Of a stretch of 10,036 nucleotides of DNA, positions 7,398 to 10,036 are shown in pieces (position 1 is the stretch's first letter; the number at the start of each line of letters is the position of its first letter). Made by a program: the position numbers and the translations under genes. Below the pieces are notes generated by a model. The model saw only the letters and a program-made list of their open reading frames with translations. It ran no database searches and was not told the origin of the DNA. Source of the stretch: Methanobacteriota archaeon (GTDB lineage: Archaea > Thermoplasmatota > Poseidoniia > Poseidoniales > Thalassarchaeaceae); NCBI GenBank assembly GCA_002725475.1, contig PBPH01000006.1, forward strand, positions 1-10,036. Reading direction: 5' to 3'.

Positions 7398-7405
7398 GGC
7401 CTGTC

Positions 7406-8302
7406 GTGACTGAAAAAGATCAATCTCATGCTCCCAGTCTGCGTTTGGAGAAAAATCTTGAAAATTATCTGGAAAAAAATAGTGGAGATTTGTCTTTATT
7501 GAATTCTCTACCAAAAAAGTGGGAAAAACATGGTGACTTGATTGTCCTCCCCACGAATTCTTTCGAAGAATGGATAGATTATTTTGGGCCCGAACTTTGG
7601 ACTATAGTTGCTAAATCCCTAGGTGGTCAAAGATTGGCAATTAAAGGAGAGATTTCTGGTCCTGAAAGAAGGCCAAATACCAAACTATTGTTAGGAGAAT
7701 CTAGTTGGGTGACACATCGAGAACATGGAATAAATTATTCATTTGATGTTACTAAATCTATGTTTTCTGCAGGTAATTTACCTGAAAGAGGTAGAATCGG
7801 CGATTTTGATTGCAGTGGAGAAACTATCCTTGATCTCTATGCAGGAATCGGATACTATACACTACCTCTCTTAGTTCGTGGGGGTGCTAAACATGTACAC
7901 GCATGCGAATGGTCAGAGGATGCTATTCATGCGCTAAAGTACAATCTTAAGGCGAACAATGTAGCTGAACGCTGTACGGTTCATGCTGGAGACAACCGAC
8001 TCGCTGTTGTTGATAGTGGGTCTGCTGCTGAAGTGCTTGGTTCATGTGACCGCGTTATGCTTGGATTACTTCCTTCATCAGAAAATGGTTGGGCTCTTGC
8101 ATTAGCAGCACTAAAACCCGAGGGGGGGTGGTTGCACTTGCACGGGAATGCTCCAGGGGGGAATGAAAAAGAATGGGCGGATTCTATTGTAAAACAACTT
8201 TCAATAATGGAAAGCAGGAAGTTAGAATTGGTCCATTTAGTTAAGGTAAAATGGTATTCCCCACACATAAGACATTGTGTCCTAGATATACATATTAGAT
8301 GA
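7406..8302 (+). CDS. taw2: tRNA-Phe wybutosine synthesis enzyme Taw2 (aminocarboxypropyltransferase)
   Basis: Taw2, called TYW2 in eukaryotes, transfers the 3-amino-3-carboxypropyl group of S-adenosylmethionine to the tricyclic base imG-14 at position 37 of tRNA-Phe, a middle step of wybutosine-type modification that helps reading-frame maintenance. The 298 residues begin with a Trm5/TYW2 N-terminal domain that includes THREHGINYSFDVTKSMFSAGN (103-124). A Rossmann-fold domain follows with motif I DLYAGIGYYTLP (143-154) and HACEW (165-169). LGLLPSSENGW at 219-229, followed by GGWLHLHGN, is the TYW2 signature. The related methyltransferase Trm5 has an NLP-type motif there instead. The C-terminus VKWYSPHIRHCVLDI also matches TYW2. 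The GTG start has a strong ribosome binding site 8 nt away. The gene is divergent from the surface protein gene and 61 bp before the peptidase gene; I see no functional link to either. Confidence 0.93.
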   Translation: MTEKDQSHAPSLRLEKNLENYLEKNSGDLSLLNSLPKKWEKHGDLIVLPTNSFEEWIDYFGPELWTIVAKSLGGQRLAIKGEISGPERRPNTKLLLGESSWVTHREHGINYSFDVTKSMFSAGNLPERGRIGDFDCSGETILDLYAGIGYYTLPLLVRGGAKHVHACEWSEDAIHALKYNLKANNVAERCTVHAGDNRLAVVDSGSAAEVLGSCDRVMLGLLPSSENGWALALAALKPEGGWLHLHGNAPGGNEKEWADSIVKQLSIMESRKLELVHLVKVKWYSPHIRHCVLDIHIR

Positions 8303-8363
8303 TAAAATCCACCAATGCTCCATAATCCGTCATCCTCATGTTGTAGACTGTTGTGGGACGTGT
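8303..8363 (+). promoter_or_regulatory. Spacer with weak TATA-like elements before the S15 peptidase
   Basis: The 61 bp between the taw2 stop and the peptidase ATG contain two AT-rich candidates. GATAAAAT at 8301-8308 overlaps the taw2 stop codon, and CCATAAT is at 8320-8326. Either could give the peptidase its own promoter with a short leader. No clear Shine-Dalgarno sequence precedes the ATG (only GTGGGA, weakly matching) and no terminator hairpin or T-run is visible, so read-through from taw2 is also possible. Confidence 0.3.
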
Positions 8364-10036
8364 ATGAGCGAGCCACTTGAGGCCGAGTTGGTTGCTGAAA
8401 ATAGTGGCCTTGAAGATTCTGCATCTCAAGAAAAGATGCAATTGAATATGGCAATCGGTGCAACTGCAATTGTTATCGTAATTTTCATGATTTTAGCATC
8501 TTTTTGGGGAACCATCTCCACATATAGAGGAGGATATGGCCCCCAAGGACAATGGGAATGGTGGGAAGTTCCTTTGGAACAGCGACACACCATGGGACTA
8601 AACGTAAGTGGAGAGAGGTCTGTACTTCCTGAACCGGGGCCATACAATTGGACTGGACCAACAGAATATTTTGTTGAAGTTGATCTGCCTGCTTCCGAAC
8701 AAGATGCAGGATATCCAGAACCAGCCTTGATGCACGTGGCATTGTGGATGCCTAACGTACCAAATGGAACTAAGGTGCCAGTCATTGCCACTGTTCATCC
8801 ATACTACGATTTTGGTGGCAATGGTTTGCCTGGTGCTGGTGACGACTCAAACCCAAATACTGTACCAGATGGTGGTGTTGGTGCTTGGGTTTTAGATCAG
8901 TTTGTCCCATATGGTTACGCTCTAGCACAAATATCCACTTTTGGTACAGGAAAATCAACCCATTGCCAAGATGTGAAAGGGCTCGGAGAACAAATTGGAA
9001 TTCAAGCAGCGGTCCATTGGCTGGGAGAACAAGAATGGAGTAACGGAAACGTTGGATTAATGGGCAAATCATATGCTGGAACCACAAATTGGGAAGCAGC
9101 GCAAAACCCATCTGAGCACCTCAAGACAATTGTTCCAATTTCAGGCTCAATAGGGGTTCAACAAATGTTCTATCGCAACGGAAGTAGTGAGGCACGCGCC
9201 ATGCTTTACGATGTGTTGTACGAAGGCGCAACTGCAGATGCTACCGAAGATGATATGCGTATGTGTAGTGATGATATTATTGGACCTGTTTCACCTTTTA
9301 CTACTTGGGCTGGTGCTGGATTAGGTGGAGATGAATGGAACGATTATTGGGATGAGCGCTACCACCTACAAGATGTTCTTGACAATTATCAAGGTAGTGT
9401 TTATCTCGTTTGGGGATTCCAAGATTGGAATGTAGATCCATATCACGCATTTCCAACATTCAATATGCTAAATGACGCTGGAATTCACACACGTGCTATT
9501 GTCGGACAATGGGCACATAATTATCCTGATCAACCTGGCAGACATGACGATTTAGAAAGTGGATACGGGTCTGAAGCATTTCCCAATATGAGTCGTATGG
9601 ACTGGGCTATCGAATTGTACAACTGGTTCAATTACTATCTCAAAGATATAGGGGAAGAACCTGCGGCAATTGCACAAGTTCAAACAAATAATGGCCATTG
9701 GCATGAGGAAGAAAAATGGCCTGCTGAAGATACAATTTGGGATTTAATTACCCTAGAAAATGCTGATTCTACAGGAGGTTGGGTTTCGGCCAACGCAGAT
9801 GCTTCTTTCATTTTACCTAGTTTTGAAGACGATGTGGTTATTTCTGGATTACCTACCCTGCATCTCTCAGTTCAAACTCCTCTCATTCCTTGCAATGGAG
9901 GACAAGTATTCGCCACAATGTATGATGATGAGACCGGTTTGAGGCTCGGACATGCAACTATGGATTTACGATATAGAGATGGAGGATACGAAGCCAAGGC
10001 CGTTCTACCTGGACAAACTTATGTTATGTTGATGGA
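8364..10036 (+). CDS. Membrane-anchored S15-family peptidase, Xaa-Pro dipeptidyl-peptidase-like (partial)
   Basis: The frame stays open from the ATG at 8364 to the right edge (557 codons), so the C-terminus is missing. Upstream in this frame there is no ATG, GTG or TTG before taw2 is reached. Residues 1-28 are acidic, and 29-50 (MAIGATAIVIVIFMILASFW) form one membrane anchor that leaves the enzyme outside the cell. The alpha/beta-hydrolase domain shows nucleophile Ser236 in GLMGKSYAG (the family's G-x-S-Y-x-G), Asp354 in GFQDWNVDP and His385 in GQWAHNYPD. The Ser-Asp and Asp-His spacings (118 and 31) are close to those I recall for lactococcal PepX (about 120 and 30). From about 452 a beta-rich C-terminal domain of PepX type begins (GLPTLHLSV, RLGHATMDLRYRDGG, LPGQTYV). 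PepX enzymes remove X-Pro dipeptides, but related S15 members hydrolyse other amides and esters (cocaine esterase, glutaryl-7-ACA acylase), so the exact substrate is open. Confidence 0.88.
   Translation, partial: MSEPLEAELVAENSGLEDSASQEKMQLNMAIGATAIVIVIFMILASFWGTISTYRGGYGPQGQWEWWEVPLEQRHTMGLNVSGERSVLPEPGPYNWTGPTEYFVEVDLPASEQDAGYPEPALMHVALWMPNVPNGTKVPVIATVHPYYDFGGNGLPGAGDDSNPNTVPDGGVGAWVLDQFVPYGYALAQISTFGTGKSTHCQDVKGLGEQIGIQAAVHWLGEQEWSNGNVGLMGKSYAGTTNWEAAQNPSEHLKTIVPISGSIGVQQMFYRNGSSEARAMLYDVLYEGATADATEDDMRMCSDDIIGPVSPFTTWAGAGLGGDEWNDYWDERYHLQDVLDNYQGSVYLVWGFQDWNVDPYHAFPTFNMLNDAGIHTRAIVGQWAHNYPDQPGRHDDLESGYGSEAFPNMSRMDWAIELYNWFNYYLKDIGEEPAAIAQVQTNNGHWHEEEKWPAEDTIWDLITLENADSTGGWVSANADASFILPSFEDDVVISGLPTLHLSVQTPLIPCNGGQVFATMYDDETGLRLGHATMDLRYRDGGYEAKAVLPGQTYVMLM

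Larger units (their letters stand above)
7320..7405. promoter_or_regulatory. Divergent promoter region between the surface protein gene and taw2
   Basis: This 86-bp spacer holds the promoters of both flanking genes. ATTTAATTT at 7359-7367 is TATA-like on both strands (AAATTAAAT on the minus). Its centre lies 43 bp from the plus start codon and 44 bp from the minus one. Starting transcription about 26 bp either side would give leaders of about 17 nt, each just long enough to include the ribosome binding site seen on that side (7393-7397 plus, 7324-7332 minus). No start sites have been measured. Confidence 0.5.

Noticed and set aside
7406..8302. Trm5 (tRNA m1G37 methyltransferase) as the identity of the gene at 7406.
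   Set aside because: The active-site segment reads LGLLPSSENGW and HACEW as in TYW2, and lacks the NLP-type motif of Trm5.
7981..8791. Minus-strand open frames of 85-162 codons across taw2 and the start of the peptidase gene.
   Set aside because: They lie antisense to well-supported genes, show no family-like motifs, and their translations look like reverse complements of those coding sequences.

Overview
The window looks like part of a planktonic archaeal genome, probably Marine Group II/III Euryarchaeota (Poseidoniia-like). This is inferred from gene content, not proven. It carries Taw2, a wybutosine enzyme found only in archaea and eukaryotes. It also carries a bacterial-type UvrC and several large membrane-anchored or secreted proteins. 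Genes are tightly packed, and starts are preceded by GGTGA or GGAGG-type ribosome binding sites or by none. I see no rRNA, tRNA, CRISPR array, insertion sequence or integrase.

Layout. Positions 1-295 (minus) hold the N-terminal part of a membrane-anchored protein, possibly a PQQ sugar dehydrogenase-like beta-propeller; it runs off the left edge. It lies 27 bp downstream of uvrC (323-2053, minus), a complete excision nuclease subunit with both nuclease domains and a four-cysteine cluster. Divergent from uvrC, with only 26 bp between the start codons, is a 738-residue protein (2080-4296, plus). It combines an N-terminal winged helix, a STAND-type P-loop NTPase and a C-terminal helical-repeat region, so it looks like a ligand-sensing transcription regulator.

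The regulator's stop codon is 2 bp from the stop codon of a convergent 1006-residue protein (4299-7319, minus). That protein has a signal peptide, a huge acidic ectodomain with 12 cysteines, one C-terminal membrane span and a short cytoplasmic tail. I do not recognise its family. An 86-bp divergent spacer, with one nearly central TATA-like element that could serve both directions, separates it from taw2 (7406-8302, plus). After 61 bp comes an S15-family peptidase (8364 to the right edge, plus), anchored by an N-terminal membrane helix and cut off in its C-terminal domain.

How the genes fit together: uvrC and taw2 are housekeeping functions (nucleotide excision repair and tRNA-Phe G37 hypermodification). 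The S15 enzyme and the 1006-residue protein belong to the cell surface, which fits a protein-degrading heterotroph. The STAND regulator beside uvrC is the least explained gene and, with the 1006-residue protein, the best candidate for something undescribed. Nothing visible shows that they form one system.
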